Below, in pieces: positions 8,575 through 17,139 of a stretch of DNA of 64,000 nt (its first letter is position 1; the number at the start of each line of letters is the position of its first letter). Both the position numbers and the translations under genes were made by a program. Origin of the DNA: Embleya hyalina (GTDB lineage Bacteria; Actinomycetota; Actinomycetes; Streptomycetales; Streptomycetaceae); the NCBI RefSeq assembly GCF_003967355.1, contig NZ_BIFH01000018.1, forward strand, positions 124,001 through 188,000, written 5' to 3'. A model generated the notes under the pieces. That model did not search any database and was not told the DNA's origin. It worked only from the letters and a program-made list of their open reading frames with translations.

Positions 8575-8692
8575 GGATATGTGCCGCTTTCTCCTCGGGC
8601 GGTCTACATGATCGCTTCTGTCGAGGAAATCCGCATCCGCGATGTGGGAAACGGGTGAACGGGCGGCCGGGCGGCGGGCTCGCGGCCCGTGG

Positions 8693-9337
8693 TCAGCAGC
8701 CGTTGAGAATGGACGTGAGGGCGCTCTTCTCGCTGCTGTCGACGGTGAGGGCGTAGTCGTGCTTGACCTGGACCCAGGCCCGGGCGTACGTGCAGCGGAA
8801 CGACGCCTGGGGCAGCCATTCGGCGGGGTCCCGGTCGCCCTTCGAGCGGTTGGACGAGGCGGAGACGGCGATGAGTTGCGGGTCGTTCACGTCGTTGGCG
8901 AACGTGCGACGACGTGTGGTGGTCCAGGCCCAGGCGCCGGAGGCCCAGGCCTCGGACAGGGGTATCACGTGGTCTATGTCGAACGTCGACGGGTCGGTCG
9001 TGACGACGTTGTCGTAGGCGCTGGTCCAGGTGCCGGACGTGGCGGTACAGGCGGAGTTCGTGCTCACGCCCACGCCGTCGCGCTTGAGTATCCACTCGCG
9101 GGTGTCGCAGGTTCCGGAGATGTTGATCCAGGTCGGGAACAGGCTGCGGTCGTAGCTGTCGCCGTGGGTCTCGGCGGTGGCGGACATGCCGGCCAGATAC
9201 GAGCGGGCGGTCGCCGCGGAGACGGGTGTCGGCAACGCGGCCTGCGCGGGAGTGGTCAGGGTCGAGGTCGCGGCGAGGGCAAGTACGGCGACACAGCCGG
9301 TGGTTGCGGCGCGGCGGAGCACGGTCGAGGTGGACAA
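8693..9337 (-). CDS. secreted HNH endonuclease (DUF1524-type)
   Basis: The 214-residue product carries a Sec signal peptide (residues 1-33, cleavage after TPAQA) and a mature domain with the HNH-type beta-beta-alpha metal motif: FDIDHVIPLSEAW (Asp-His), then NDPQLIAVSASSNRSKGDRDP with the Asn and Lys/Asp that complete the fold. This is the DUF1524-like group of exported actinobacterial nucleases, which probably degrade extracellular DNA. Cys pairs flank the domain (TCD, SACT, FRCTY, NGC) and may form disulfides outside the cell. The start is a TTG at 9337 with GGGAGG 7 bases upstream; any internal ATG would remove the signal peptide. Confidence 0.85.
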   Translation of the reverse strand: MSTSTVLRRAATTGCVAVLALAATSTLTTPAQAALPTPVSAATARSYLAGMSATAETHGDSYDRSLFPTWINISGTCDTREWILKRDGVGVSTNSACTATSGTWTSAYDNVVTTDPSTFDIDHVIPLSEAWASGAWAWTTTRRRTFANDVNDPQLIAVSASSNRSKGDRDPAEWLPQASFRCTYARAWVQVKHDYALTVDSSEKSALTSILNGC

Positions 9338-9684
9338 GGCGAGGCCTCCCGAGTGACGTGGTGGCGTCCGGCCCGGATCCGGGCACGGATCGGCGCGACC
9401 AGCGTGCCGGACCTCGCGGGGCCGCCGGGACCCTACGTGGTGTGAACATTCGGTAACCGTGACCACGACGGCGGGTGCCGGTGATCCGGCGCGAACTCGG
9501 TTGCGCGGCGGGCCGATCAGTCGCCGGGCCGTGCGCCGGGCCGCCGGGATGGTGTCGATGTCGGTCGCGGACGGTGCGCATGGACATGCGGGTCGACCTC
9601 GGCCCGAAGACCTGCACCGCGACCGTCGAGGAAGCCGGAGTCGGCCGGGGCAGCGCGTCCGAGGCCGGGTACCGGCCGGCGGGT
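9338..9684. other. 347-base intergenic region, no gene seen
   Basis: The stretch lies between the HNH nuclease start and the LysR stop, both on the minus strand. Frames stay open only because of high G+C and show no recognisable domain or ribosome site. It should hold the nuclease promoter near 9350-9460, where local A+T is higher (GAACATTCGGTAACC on the plus strand), but no clear -35/-10 pair could be assigned. Confidence 0.5.
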
Positions 9685-10620
9685 TCAGTGCGGGTTCGCC
9701 CAGTCGGGGGTCCAGGTTCCGGGGGCGTCGTGCGCGGTCGCCGTGTCGGCGAGGTGGGTGCGGAGGGTGGTCAGCGCGGGATGGGGGTTGCCGCGTCGCC
9801 ACAGGAGCGAGTGGGGGTAGACGGGCATCGGATCGGTCACCGGGATGCGGCGCAGTCCGTGGTCGGCGGGCCAGACCAGGCGGGTGTCTCCGCCCATGAA
9901 GGTGGCCAGGGCGGGGGTGTCGGCGACGGTGTCGAGCAGTGCGTCGGCGCCGAAGTTGGGGCCGGTCGCCTCGATGGTGAGGCCGAACTCGGCGACGAGG
10001 TCGTCGTAATAGGCCGCCCACTCGGTGCCGGGGACGATGCCGGGCATCCAGATCCGATGCCCGGCGAGCCCGGCGAGGGGCACCGAGCGGGCGCCGGCCA
10101 GCACGTGCGCGGGGCCGGTGAGGAGTTGGAGCGGCTCGTCGAGCACCCGGGCGGACTCGACGTCGTCGGGAAGCGGCCGGCCCGGCACGGTGACGGCACG
10201 GAAGGACGCGTCGATCGCACCGGACCGGATGGCGGCGACCGCCGTGTCGATGCCGAACAGCATCACCACGTCGAGCTCGACCTCGGGGTGTGCCCGGTGG
10301 AAGCCGCGCAAAAGGCCCGACGCCGCGCCGCGTGAGCTGAGCACGTCGACGCGCAGCGGGCGGCGGCCGATGCGTACGGACTCGACGGCCCGTTCGGCGA
10401 CGCGCAGCAGTTCCCGGGCGTGCGGCAGGAACGCCTGTCCGTCGATGGTGAGTTCGGCGCCGCGCGGGGTGCGGGTGAACAGTCGTACGCCGAGGGTGCG
10501 CTCCAGGGCGGCGATGCGTTTGGAGACGGCCTGCTGGGTGACCGCCAACTCGGCGGCGGCCTCCTGGAACTGCCCCGCCTCCGCGGCGGTGACGAAGGTC
10601 CGAACGGCGTCGAGGTCCAT
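9685..10620 (-). CDS. LysR-family transcriptional regulator
   Basis: The 311-residue protein starts MDLDAVRTFVTAAEAGQFQE and has the LysR helix-turn-helix (AAAELAVTQQAVSKRIAALE, about residues 20-39) followed by LGVRLFTRTPRGAELT, the linker helix, and a periplasmic-binding-like effector domain from about residue 87. LysR proteins usually control a divergent neighbour, but here the upstream gene (TetR) is on the same strand with 54 bases between, so the target is not evident. The effector cannot be read from the sequence. Confidence 0.92.
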   Translation of the reverse strand: MDLDAVRTFVTAAEAGQFQEAAAELAVTQQAVSKRIAALERTLGVRLFTRTPRGAELTIDGQAFLPHARELLRVAERAVESVRIGRRPLRVDVLSSRGAASGLLRGFHRAHPEVELDVVMLFGIDTAVAAIRSGAIDASFRAVTVPGRPLPDDVESARVLDEPLQLLTGPAHVLAGARSVPLAGLAGHRIWMPGIVPGTEWAAYYDDLVAEFGLTIEATGPNFGADALLDTVADTPALATFMGGDTRLVWPADHGLRRIPVTDPMPVYPHSLLWRRGNPHPALTTLRTHLADTATAHDAPGTWTPDWANPH

Positions 10621-10674
10621 GCGGACACCCTAGGGGTACAGCCATCGGTTGTGGCGCGACGGTCCGACGGTTGT

Positions 10675-11322
10675 TCAAGCCCCGGGTGTGCCGCCTGTGC
10701 CGCTGCCGGCGATCGCTGATCGGTTGTATCCGGGTCGAGACGCCGTCGTCGGAAAGGTGACCGCCCAGGCCGCCTCGATCATCCGGAAGATCTCGTCCAC
10801 CGCGGCGTCCGGGTCGGCCGCCTCACGGGCCAGCGAATGGGCGTCGGTCACGAACCTGGCGATCGTCCGGCAGGCCGTGCTGCTCGGGGGCAGGTCGAGG
10901 TCGGCGGCGATGGCCGAGGCCAGCGACTCGGCGTGGCGCAGTCGCATCGACTCCTCGTATTCGCGCAGCGCGGGCGTCGCGTCGATCATGCGCCAGGTCG
11001 GGGCGGCGCCCTCCGACGCGCAGTGGCGCACCATGGCCCGCATCTCCCGCCGCAACGCGGGGACGATCGGCTCGTCCGGCTCTCGGTCGGTGACCGCCCG
11101 GGCGAGGCGTTTTTCGAAGTCCTCGTCCCGCTCGAACACCAGGGCCTCCTTCGAGGCGAAGTGCGAGAAGAGCGTGGTGACGGCTACGTCGGCCTCGGCG
11201 GCCACGTCACGGATGCCCACCGCGTCGTATCCGCGCTCCAGGAAGAGCCGCAGGGCGGTGTCGGCGATGTTTTGGCGGGTCGCGGCCTTCTTGCGTTCGC
11301 GGCGGCCGACTGGCTCGGTCAT
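10675..11322 (-). CDS. TetR-family transcriptional regulator
   Basis: The 215-residue product has the TetR N-terminal DNA-binding domain: ATRQNIADTALRLFLERGYDAVGIRDVAAEADVAVTTLFSHFASKEAL in sequence order from residue 14, with recognition helix VAVTTLFSHF. The C-terminal ligand domain (residues 75-190) is all-helical and unremarkable. It is divergent from the NADPH:quinone-oxidoreductase-like gene at 11393, with 70 bases between and a dyad at 11367-11377, so it most likely represses that gene and itself. The inducer is unknown. Confidence 0.92.
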   Translation of the reverse strand: MTEPVGRRERKKAATRQNIADTALRLFLERGYDAVGIRDVAAEADVAVTTLFSHFASKEALVFERDEDFEKRLARAVTDREPDEPIVPALRREMRAMVRHCASEGAAPTWRMIDATPALREYEESMRLRHAESLASAIAADLDLPPSSTACRTIARFVTDAHSLAREAADPDAAVDEIFRMIEAAWAVTFPTTASRPGYNRSAIAGSGTGGTPGA

Positions 11323-11366
11323 GGCTCGATGCTATCAGATACAAGACTGAAGCAGTTTTTAAAAGC

Positions 11367-11377
11367 TAACCGTTAGT
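11367..11377. promoter_or_regulatory. dyad CTAAC-N-GTTAG, candidate TetR operator
   Basis: The sequence CTAACCGTTAG is symmetric about its central base and lies between the divergent TetR and oxidoreductase genes, 16 bases upstream of the oxidoreductase ATG, in an A+T-rich pocket (TTTTTAAAAG just before it). The position fits a TetR operator that overlaps the promoter. Confidence 0.4.
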
Positions 11378-11392
11378 GCTACGGTCCACGGC

Positions 11393-12286
11393 ATGAGGAA
11401 AGTGAGCTTCGCCGAGTTCGGCGGTCCCGATGTTCTGCACCTCCTGGACGCCGAGGAGCCCCACGCGGGTCCCGGCCGGATACGCATCGCGGTGCGGGCG
11501 GCGGGGGTGAACCCCGTCGACTGGAGGATTCGTGAAGGCCAGAAACTGTCGGCCCATCCGATCGAACTGCCCTCGGGCGTGGGGCTGGACGCCGCCGGGG
11601 TGGTGGACGAGGTCGGCGAAGGCGTCGAGGGAGTCGGGATCGGCGACCACGTGTTCGGCGAAGGGTTCGACACCTACGCCGAGTTCGCCGTGATGTCGGC
11701 CTGGGCCCGGATGCCCGAGGGGCTGAGCTTCGCGGAGGCGGCCGGATACCCGTCCGTGGTGGAGACCGCGCTGCGGGTGATCCGCGAGGTCGGTGTGGAG
11801 CCCGGGCAGACGCTGTTGGTCAGCGGCGCGTCCGGGGGAGTGGGATCGGCGGTGTTGCAGATCGCCCGCGACCGCGGCATCGCGGTGATCGGTACGGGCG
11901 GCGCCGCGAACCAGGACTATCTGCGCGGCCTGGGCGCCGTCGCCACGACGTACGGCGAGGGCTGGGTCGAGCGGGTCCGCGGGCTCGGCCGGGTGGACGC
12001 GGCGCTCGATCTGGCCGGCTCTGGGGTGATCCGCGAACTCGTCGAGCTGACCGGGGATCCGCGAAAGGTGATCTCCATCGCCGATCTCGGCGCGCCGGAC
12101 CTCGGCGTGCGCTTCTCCGGCGTGGCCGGGAGCGTGCCCGACGCGCTCGTCGAGGCCGCCGACCTCATCGCCCGGGGAAGGCTGCACATCCCGATCGAAA
12201 AGTCGTACTCCCTCACCGAGGCCGCGACAGCCCACGTCGACAGCCGAGCCGGCCACACCCGAGGCCGCCGAGTCATCGTCGTCTGA
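11393..12286 (+). CDS. zinc-independent MDR oxidoreductase (quinone-reductase type)
   Basis: The 297-residue protein is a medium-chain dehydrogenase/reductase of the NADPH:quinone oxidoreductase/zeta-crystallin branch. It has the N-terminal GroES-like fold (GPGRIRIAVRAAGVNPVDWRIR), the loop LPSGVGLDAAGVV, and the nucleotide-binding signature TLLVSGASGGVGSAVLQIA (about residues 141-159). Zinc ligands of classical alcohol dehydrogenases are missing, as in this branch. It should reduce quinones or enones with NADPH in the cytoplasm. The divergent TetR gene probably represses it. Start is the ATG at 11393 directly before the conserved KVSFAEFGGPDVL strand; no strong ribosome site precedes it. Confidence 0.9.
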   Translation: MRKVSFAEFGGPDVLHLLDAEEPHAGPGRIRIAVRAAGVNPVDWRIREGQKLSAHPIELPSGVGLDAAGVVDEVGEGVEGVGIGDHVFGEGFDTYAEFAVMSAWARMPEGLSFAEAAGYPSVVETALRVIREVGVEPGQTLLVSGASGGVGSAVLQIARDRGIAVIGTGGAANQDYLRGLGAVATTYGEGWVERVRGLGRVDAALDLAGSGVIRELVELTGDPRKVISIADLGAPDLGVRFSGVAGSVPDALVEAADLIARGRLHIPIEKSYSLTEAATAHVDSRAGHTRGRRVIVV

Positions 12287-12335
12287 CGCCCCGACCCGCC
12301 CGGCCGCCCCGCACCGGCGATCGGAAGGGGCGGGA

Positions 12336-12374
12336 GTGCGACCGGCCGGGCCGCCCGGGGCCGGCCGGTCGCAC
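12336..12374. terminator. bidirectional stem-loop terminator
   Basis: A perfect 14-base stem (GTGCGACCGGCCGG at 12336-12349 and its complement at 12361-12374) with an 11-base loop lies between the convergent oxidoreductase and htpG genes and ends 9 bases from the htpG stop. There is no T-tract, as is common for actinomycete terminators. Confidence 0.75.
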
Positions 12375-12383
12375 GCCGTTCGA

Positions 12384-14315
12384 CTACAGGCCCCGGGCCA
12401 GGTGGTTGGTCAGGAGGCGGGTGAAGCGGGCCGGGTCGGGGAGGTCGCCGCCTTCGGCGAGCAGGGCGCCGCCGTAGACGAGTTCGACGATTTCGGCGAG
12501 TGCCGGGTCCTCCGCGTTCGTCGTGTGGGCCGAGCGCAGGGCGGTGATCAACGGGTGCGTCGGGTTGAGCTCCAGGATGCGCTTGACCGGGGGCATCTCC
12601 TGGCCCATCGCCCGGTACATCTTCTCCAGGGTCGGCGTCATGTCGTGGGCGTCGCCGACGATGCAGGCCGCCGACGTGGTCAGCCGGGACGACAGACGCA
12701 CCTGCTTCACCTGCTCGGACAGCGTCGTGGTCAGCCACGGGAGCAGGGCGGCGAAGTCCTCGTCGCGCTTGGCCTTGTCCGACTCGGCCTCGCCGTCGCC
12801 GTCGGCGGGCTCGTCGAGGTCGACCTGCCCCTTGGCGATGGACCGCAGCGCGTGTCCGGAGAAGGCCGGGACCTGGTCGACCCAGACCTCGTCGACCGGG
12901 TCGGTGAGGATCAGCACCTCGTACCCCTTGGCGGCGAAGGCCTCCATGTGCGGGGAGTTCTCCACCATCGCCCGGGTCTCGCCGGTCAGGTAGTAGATCG
13001 CGTCCTGGCCGTCCTTCATGCGCTCGACGTACTCGCGCAGCGTGGTGGTCCGCTCCGGGTCGTGCGTGGAGGCGGCCGAAACCAGCTCCAGCAGCGCCTC
13101 GGTGTTGTCGGTGTCCTCGAGCAGGCCCTCCTTCAGCGCCCGACCGAACTGCGCCCACAACCTCGTGTAGCGCTCGCCGTCCTTGGCCTGCGTGTCCTTG
13201 ATCGCGCCGAGGACCTTCTTCACCAGGCGCCGGCGCACCCCGCGGATCTGCCGGTCGTGTTGCAGGATCTCGCGGGAGATGTTCAGCGACAGATCGTGCG
13301 CGTCCACGACACCCTTGACGAAGCGCAGGTAGTTCGGCATCAGCGCTTCGCAGTCGTCCATGATGAACACCCGCTTGACGTACAGCTGTACGCCGCGCTT
13401 CGTCTCGCGCGAGAACAGGTCGAACGGGGCCTGCGACGGGATGAACAGCAGCGCCTCGTACTCGAAGTTGCCCTCGGCGCGCATGTGGATCGTCTCGGCC
13501 GGGTCGAGCCCGTCGTGGCTGATCTGCTTGTAGAACTCGGCGTATTCGGCCTCGGTCACCTCGCTGCGCGGCCGGGCCCACAGCGCCTTCATCGAGTTGA
13601 GCGTGTCGACGCCGTGTGTGGTGACGCCGTCGGCGTCGGTCCGCTCCGTCGCCATCCGGATCGGCCAGCGGATGAAGTCCGAGTACTGCTTGACGATCTG
13701 CCGGATCTTCCACTCGGACAGGTAGTCGGCCAGCCCGTCCTCGCTGTCGGCGGTCTTGAGGTGCAGGGTGACCGAGGTGCCCACGGGCAGGTCGTCGACG
13801 GCCCGGATCTCGTAGGTGCCCTCGCCGTCGGACTCCCACGCGGTGCCCGAGTCGGTGCCCGCCCGCCGGGTGCGCAGGGCGACCTTGTCGGCGACCATGA
13901 ACGCCGAGTAGAAGCCGACGCCGAACTGTCCGATCAGGTTCTGCGCCGCGGCGCCGTCCTGGGTCTCCTTGGCTTCCTTGATCTTCTCCAGCAGACCGGC
14001 CGTGCCGGATTTGGCGATCGTGCCGATCAGTTCCACGAGGTCGTCCCGGCTCATGCCGATGCCGTTGTCGCGCACGGTCAACGTGCGGGCGTCCTTGTCG
14101 ACGGACAAGGCGATGTGCAGGTCGGACGTATCGACCTCGAGGTCGGAGTCGATCAGCGACTCCAGCCGCAGCTTGTCCAGAGCGTCGGAGGCGTTGGAAA
14201 TCAGCTCACGCAGGAAGATGTCCTTGTTCGAATAGATCGAATGGATCACCAACTGGAGCAACTGCCGGGTCTCGGCCTGGAATTCCAACGTTTCGACACT
14301 GCCACCCGTGCCCAC
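12384..14315 (-). CDS. htpG: molecular chaperone HtpG (Hsp90)
   Basis: The 643-residue product is a complete bacterial Hsp90. The N-terminal GHKL ATPase has ELISNASDALDKLR (catalytic Glu and Mg-binding Asn), DNGIGM, the lid region and QFGVGFYSAFMV. The middle domain follows with PSEVTEAEYAEFYKQ-like and VKRVFIMDDCEALMP segments, and a C-terminal dimerisation domain ends at LTNHLARGL. It folds client proteins in the cytoplasm and is normally heat- and stress-induced. The ATG at 14315 adds a short MGTGGSV leader before ETLEFQAE; a GGAG lies just upstream. Half-sites at 14330-14375 may control it. It converges with the oxidoreductase gene at a strong stem-loop. Confidence 0.97.
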   Translation of the reverse strand: MGTGGSVETLEFQAETRQLLQLVIHSIYSNKDIFLRELISNASDALDKLRLESLIDSDLEVDTSDLHIALSVDKDARTLTVRDNGIGMSRDDLVELIGTIAKSGTAGLLEKIKEAKETQDGAAAQNLIGQFGVGFYSAFMVADKVALRTRRAGTDSGTAWESDGEGTYEIRAVDDLPVGTSVTLHLKTADSEDGLADYLSEWKIRQIVKQYSDFIRWPIRMATERTDADGVTTHGVDTLNSMKALWARPRSEVTEAEYAEFYKQISHDGLDPAETIHMRAEGNFEYEALLFIPSQAPFDLFSRETKRGVQLYVKRVFIMDDCEALMPNYLRFVKGVVDAHDLSLNISREILQHDRQIRGVRRRLVKKVLGAIKDTQAKDGERYTRLWAQFGRALKEGLLEDTDNTEALLELVSAASTHDPERTTTLREYVERMKDGQDAIYYLTGETRAMVENSPHMEAFAAKGYEVLILTDPVDEVWVDQVPAFSGHALRSIAKGQVDLDEPADGDGEAESDKAKRDEDFAALLPWLTTTLSEQVKQVRLSSRLTTSAACIVGDAHDMTPTLEKMYRAMGQEMPPVKRILELNPTHPLITALRSAHTTNAEDPALAEIVELVYGGALLAEGGDLPDPARFTRLLTNHLARGL

Positions 14316-14329
14316 TGTGGGGTCTCCTT

Positions 14330-14375
14330 ATATCGGTGTCGTCATATCGGCCTGGTCTCAGCCACGACACGATAT
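14330..14375. promoter_or_regulatory. ATATCG half-site array upstream of htpG
   Basis: ATATCGG occurs at 14330-14336 and 14344-14350, and ATATCGGTGTCGT (14330-14342) is matched in inverted orientation, with one base missing, by ACGACACGATAT at 14364-14375. The cluster begins 15 bases upstream of the htpG ATG. It resembles neither the CIRCE nor the HAIR element that I know, so it may be an operator for another heat-shock repressor. Confidence 0.4.
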
Positions 14376-14745
14376 GGCGGAGCGCGCAAACCCGTCCACA
14401 CGACTCGCGTCCCGGCCGGTCGGCGACCGGCGATTGTAGGGGGCGGCACGCGTGGCCGGGATCGGTCCGGCAGACGAAGCGGGAGGCCGCTCGTGGTGCG
14501 GGCGGCCGATGTTCGGCCCGGGACGCGTTCGTAGGGTCGTGCACGTTCATACGAGGCATCCGCGCGTCCCCCCACCCGCCCCGCCGGATTGCGGACCCTG
14601 CCGCCGCCCGTGCCGCCGCACGCCGATCCGTTCCGCGCCGGGACGCGGGTCGCCACGCGGTGACGCGTCGCCTCGACAGTGCGCCGACAGCCGTGACCGG
14701 AGCGGGTGTTCGGGTGCGTCCGCGGATCGGACTCCGGAGACGAGC
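14376..14745. other. intergenic region between divergent htpG and peptidase genes
   Basis: No gene can be supported here. The frame of the peptidase stays open through most of the stretch, but the encoded residues are Arg/Pro-rich with no domain, and the signal peptide begins only after 14746. It should hold the promoters of both divergent genes; I could not assign -35/-10 pairs with confidence. Confidence 0.5.
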
Positions 14746-16392
14746 ATGACGAGAACGTCAGCGCACCGAACGAGTGAACACCACCCCGACGCGGCGATCG
14801 CCACGGTGACGGCGATGGCACCCCGTCGGCGCGCCCGCCCCGCACGCCGGGTCCTGGCCGTGGGCCTGGCGCTCGCCGCCTGTCTGGGCGCGATATCGGC
14901 GACGGCGTCGGCGGCCGAACCCGACGACGCCGGCAGCGCGGCGAACTCCGCCGCCGGACTGGAGCGTTACCACCATCAACGGCTCGACTGGCGCAGTTGC
15001 GTCCTGGGCCCGGACGACACCGTGGGCCACGATCTCGAACGCGGCGGCGCCCGCTGCGCCGACGTCACCGTTCCGCTCGACTACACCGATCCCCGGGGTC
15101 GCACGATCACCGTCGCGATCTCGCGGATCCGGGCGAGCGACACCCGACACCGGATCGGCACGATGCTGACCAACCCGGGCGGCCCCGGTGGTTCGGGCCT
15201 CGACCTGACCCCGGGCCTGCGTACCGCGATGAAGGAGGTCGGCGCGCGCTACGACCTGATCGGCATGGATCCGCGCTTCGTCGGCCGCAGTACGGCGCTG
15301 GACTGCGGATGGCCCATCGGGACCAACCTGTTCTCGGCCGGCCTGAGTCGGGCGAGCTTCGACCGGCAGGTCGCGCTGCAGAAGGATCTGGCCGACCGGT
15401 GCCGGGCGAGCAACGGGGCGGTGCTGCCGTACATCACCACCCGCAACACCGCCCGCGACATGGACGTCGTGCGGGCCGCGCTCGGCGAGCGGCGCGTGTC
15501 CTACTTCGGCTATTCGTACGGCACCTACCTCGGGACGGTCTACACCCAGATGTTCCCCGGCCGCGTCGACCGGGTCGTCCTGGACGGCGCGCTCGACCCG
15601 CGCCGGTACGGCCCCCGGGTGTTGCGCGGCAGCGAGGGCGAGAACGATCGGGCACTGTCCGACTGGGCGGCCTGGACCGCGCTTCGGGACGACACCTACC
15701 ACCTCGGCCGAACCCGTGCCGAGGTGCTGGCCACGGTGACCCGCGTCCAGGAGGCGTCGGCGCGCGACCCGCTCGTCGTCGGTACCGCCCCGGAGGTCTT
15801 CCGGCTGGACGACAGCCGGGTCGGGTTGGTGCTGCTGATGGACAACGCGGACGACACCGACGCGGCGCGGGCGGCGTTCGCCGACGAGATGGCCACCCTC
15901 GCCAGGGCCGCGGCGGGGCAACCGGCGCCGCTGTCCCCGGAGTTCGCGGGGAAGTTGCGGATGTTCCTGACCGCCGCGACCGGTCCCACCGGCGTCCAGA
16001 CCGCCATCCTGTGCGGGGACGTGGCCGCGCCGCGCGATCCGGAGGTGTACTGGCGCGACATCGAGGCCGCCCGCGTCGCGCACCCGCTGTACGGCCCGTT
16101 CACCAACAACATCGTGCCGTGCGCCTTCTGGGACGCGCCGCGCGAGGAGCCGGTGCGGGTACGGCGTGACGTGCCGATGCTGATCGTGGCCGCCGACGGC
16201 GACCCGCGGACCCCGTACACCGGCAGCGTGGCGCTGCGTGCGCTGGTGCCGAGTTCCAGGCTGCTCACCCTTCGGGGAGCCAACCGGCACGCCGTCTACG
16301 GGCTCTACGGCAACTCCTGCGTGGACGACCGGGTCAACGACTACCTGGCCACGGGCCGACTGCCGAAGACGGACCGGACCTGCGTGAAGTAG
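14746..16392 (+). CDS. secreted alpha/beta hydrolase, tripeptidyl-aminopeptidase type (S33-like)
   Basis: The 548-residue protein has an N-terminal export signal (RR-rich n-region at residues 26-38, hydrophobic core to about residue 58 ending TASAAEP). The mature enzyme has the oxyanion motif TNPGGPGGSG, DPRFVGRST, the nucleophile elbow GYSYGTYLG (Ser), a DGDPRTPYTG acid loop and the catalytic His in GANRHAVYG near the end, matching the Streptomyces tripeptidyl aminopeptidase (Tap) group with its C-terminal TAP-like domain. Such enzymes remove N-terminal tripeptides or short peptides outside the cell. The ATG at 14746 has GGAG 9 bases upstream. It ends at a good stem-loop facing alkB. Confidence 0.9.
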   Translation: MTRTSAHRTSEHHPDAAIATVTAMAPRRRARPARRVLAVGLALAACLGAISATASAAEPDDAGSAANSAAGLERYHHQRLDWRSCVLGPDDTVGHDLERGGARCADVTVPLDYTDPRGRTITVAISRIRASDTRHRIGTMLTNPGGPGGSGLDLTPGLRTAMKEVGARYDLIGMDPRFVGRSTALDCGWPIGTNLFSAGLSRASFDRQVALQKDLADRCRASNGAVLPYITTRNTARDMDVVRAALGERRVSYFGYSYGTYLGTVYTQMFPGRVDRVVLDGALDPRRYGPRVLRGSEGENDRALSDWAAWTALRDDTYHLGRTRAEVLATVTRVQEASARDPLVVGTAPEVFRLDDSRVGLVLLMDNADDTDAARAAFADEMATLARAAAGQPAPLSPEFAGKLRMFLTAATGPTGVQTAILCGDVAAPRDPEVYWRDIEAARVAHPLYGPFTNNIVPCAFWDAPREEPVRVRRDVPMLIVAADGDPRTPYTGSVALRALVPSSRLLTLRGANRHAVYGLYGNSCVDDRVNDYLATGRLPKTDRTCVK

Positions 16393-16403
16393 CCGGGAGG
16401 CGA

Positions 16404-16434
16404 GTGCCCCGCCGACCCGAGGTCGGTGGGGCAC
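16404..16434. terminator. stem-loop terminator between convergent genes
   Basis: GTGCCCCGCCGACC (16404-16417) pairs with GGTCGGTGGGGCAC (16421-16434) over 14 positions with one G-U wobble and a CGA loop. It sits between the peptidase stop and the alkB-like stop and can serve both. Confidence 0.75.
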
Positions 16435-16449
16435 CGTGCCGCGGCCGGC

Positions 16450-17079
16450 TCAGCCGACACCGCGTGGGCGGAACTGGATGCTGATGCGCGGTCCCGTGGC
16501 CCTGGTCGTCTTGGGGATCGCGTGCTCCCAGGCGCGTTGGCAGGAGCCGCCCATCACGATCAGGTCGCCGTGTCCGAGCGGGCGGCGCAGCACCGGCTCG
16601 CCGCCGCCGCGCGGCCGGAGCAACAGATCGCGCGGCGTGCCGACGGACGCGATGGCGACCATGGTGTCGGCGTGGGCGCCGCGGCCGTCGCGGTCGCCGT
16701 GCCAGGCGACGCTGTCCCGGCCGTCGCGGTACAGGCACAGGCCGACGCCGACGAAGGGCTCGCCCAGCTCCGCCGCGTAGTGCGCGGAGAGCCGGTCGCG
16801 CGCCTCGGCGAGGGCGGGATGCGGCAGCGCGTCGGCGGCGCGGTAGTGGGCGAGCAGCCGGGGGACGTCGACGACACGTTCGTACATCAGCCGTCGTTCG
16901 GCCCGCCAGGGAACCGACTCGGCGAGTGCCGTGAACAGGGTGTCGGCGCCCTCGACCCACCCGGGCAACTCGTCGATCCAGGCCCCGCGGCCCAACACGG
17001 TGCGGCGCAGCCCGCGTGGCGGGCCGACGTGGACGACGTCGCCCTGGTCGAAGAGCGAACCCTGGAGTGAGCCGGACAT
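16450..17079 (-). CDS. alkB: AlkB-family 2-oxoglutarate dioxygenase (alkylated DNA repair)
   Basis: The 209-residue product has the AlkB layout: a nucleotide-recognition lid (ERRLMYERVVDVPR), the iron motif WHGDRD (His-x-Asp), the distal His in WEHAIPK, and the 2-oxoglutarate Arg pair in GPRISIQFR. AlkB removes methyl groups such as 1-methyladenine and 3-methylcytosine from DNA or RNA by oxidation. The ATG at 17079 (MSGSLQGSLF) is preferred over one 6 codons upstream, which has no ribosome site. It stands alone, with no ada or alkA next to it. Confidence 0.9.
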   Translation of the reverse strand: MSGSLQGSLFDQGDVVHVGPPRGLRRTVLGRGAWIDELPGWVEGADTLFTALAESVPWRAERRLMYERVVDVPRLLAHYRAADALPHPALAEARDRLSAHYAAELGEPFVGVGLCLYRDGRDSVAWHGDRDGRGAHADTMVAIASVGTPRDLLLRPRGGGEPVLRRPLGHGDLIVMGGSCQRAWEHAIPKTTRATGPRISIQFRPRGVG

Positions 17080-17139
17080 TCCGCCACGATACCCCATCGA
17101 ATCGAACGCATATTCGAACGATCCTCGGTGCGGCCCCCG

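Noticed and set aside
10675-11322. Assignment of the TetR protein as the regulator of the 36-base palindrome at 34240
   Set aside because: The palindrome arms do not resemble the dyad next to this TetR gene (CTAAC-N-GTTAG), and the two are 23 kb apart.
12336-14534. Plus-strand frame of about 730 codons opposite htpG
   Set aside because: Shadow of htpG; no domain, and htpG is complete on the minus strand.
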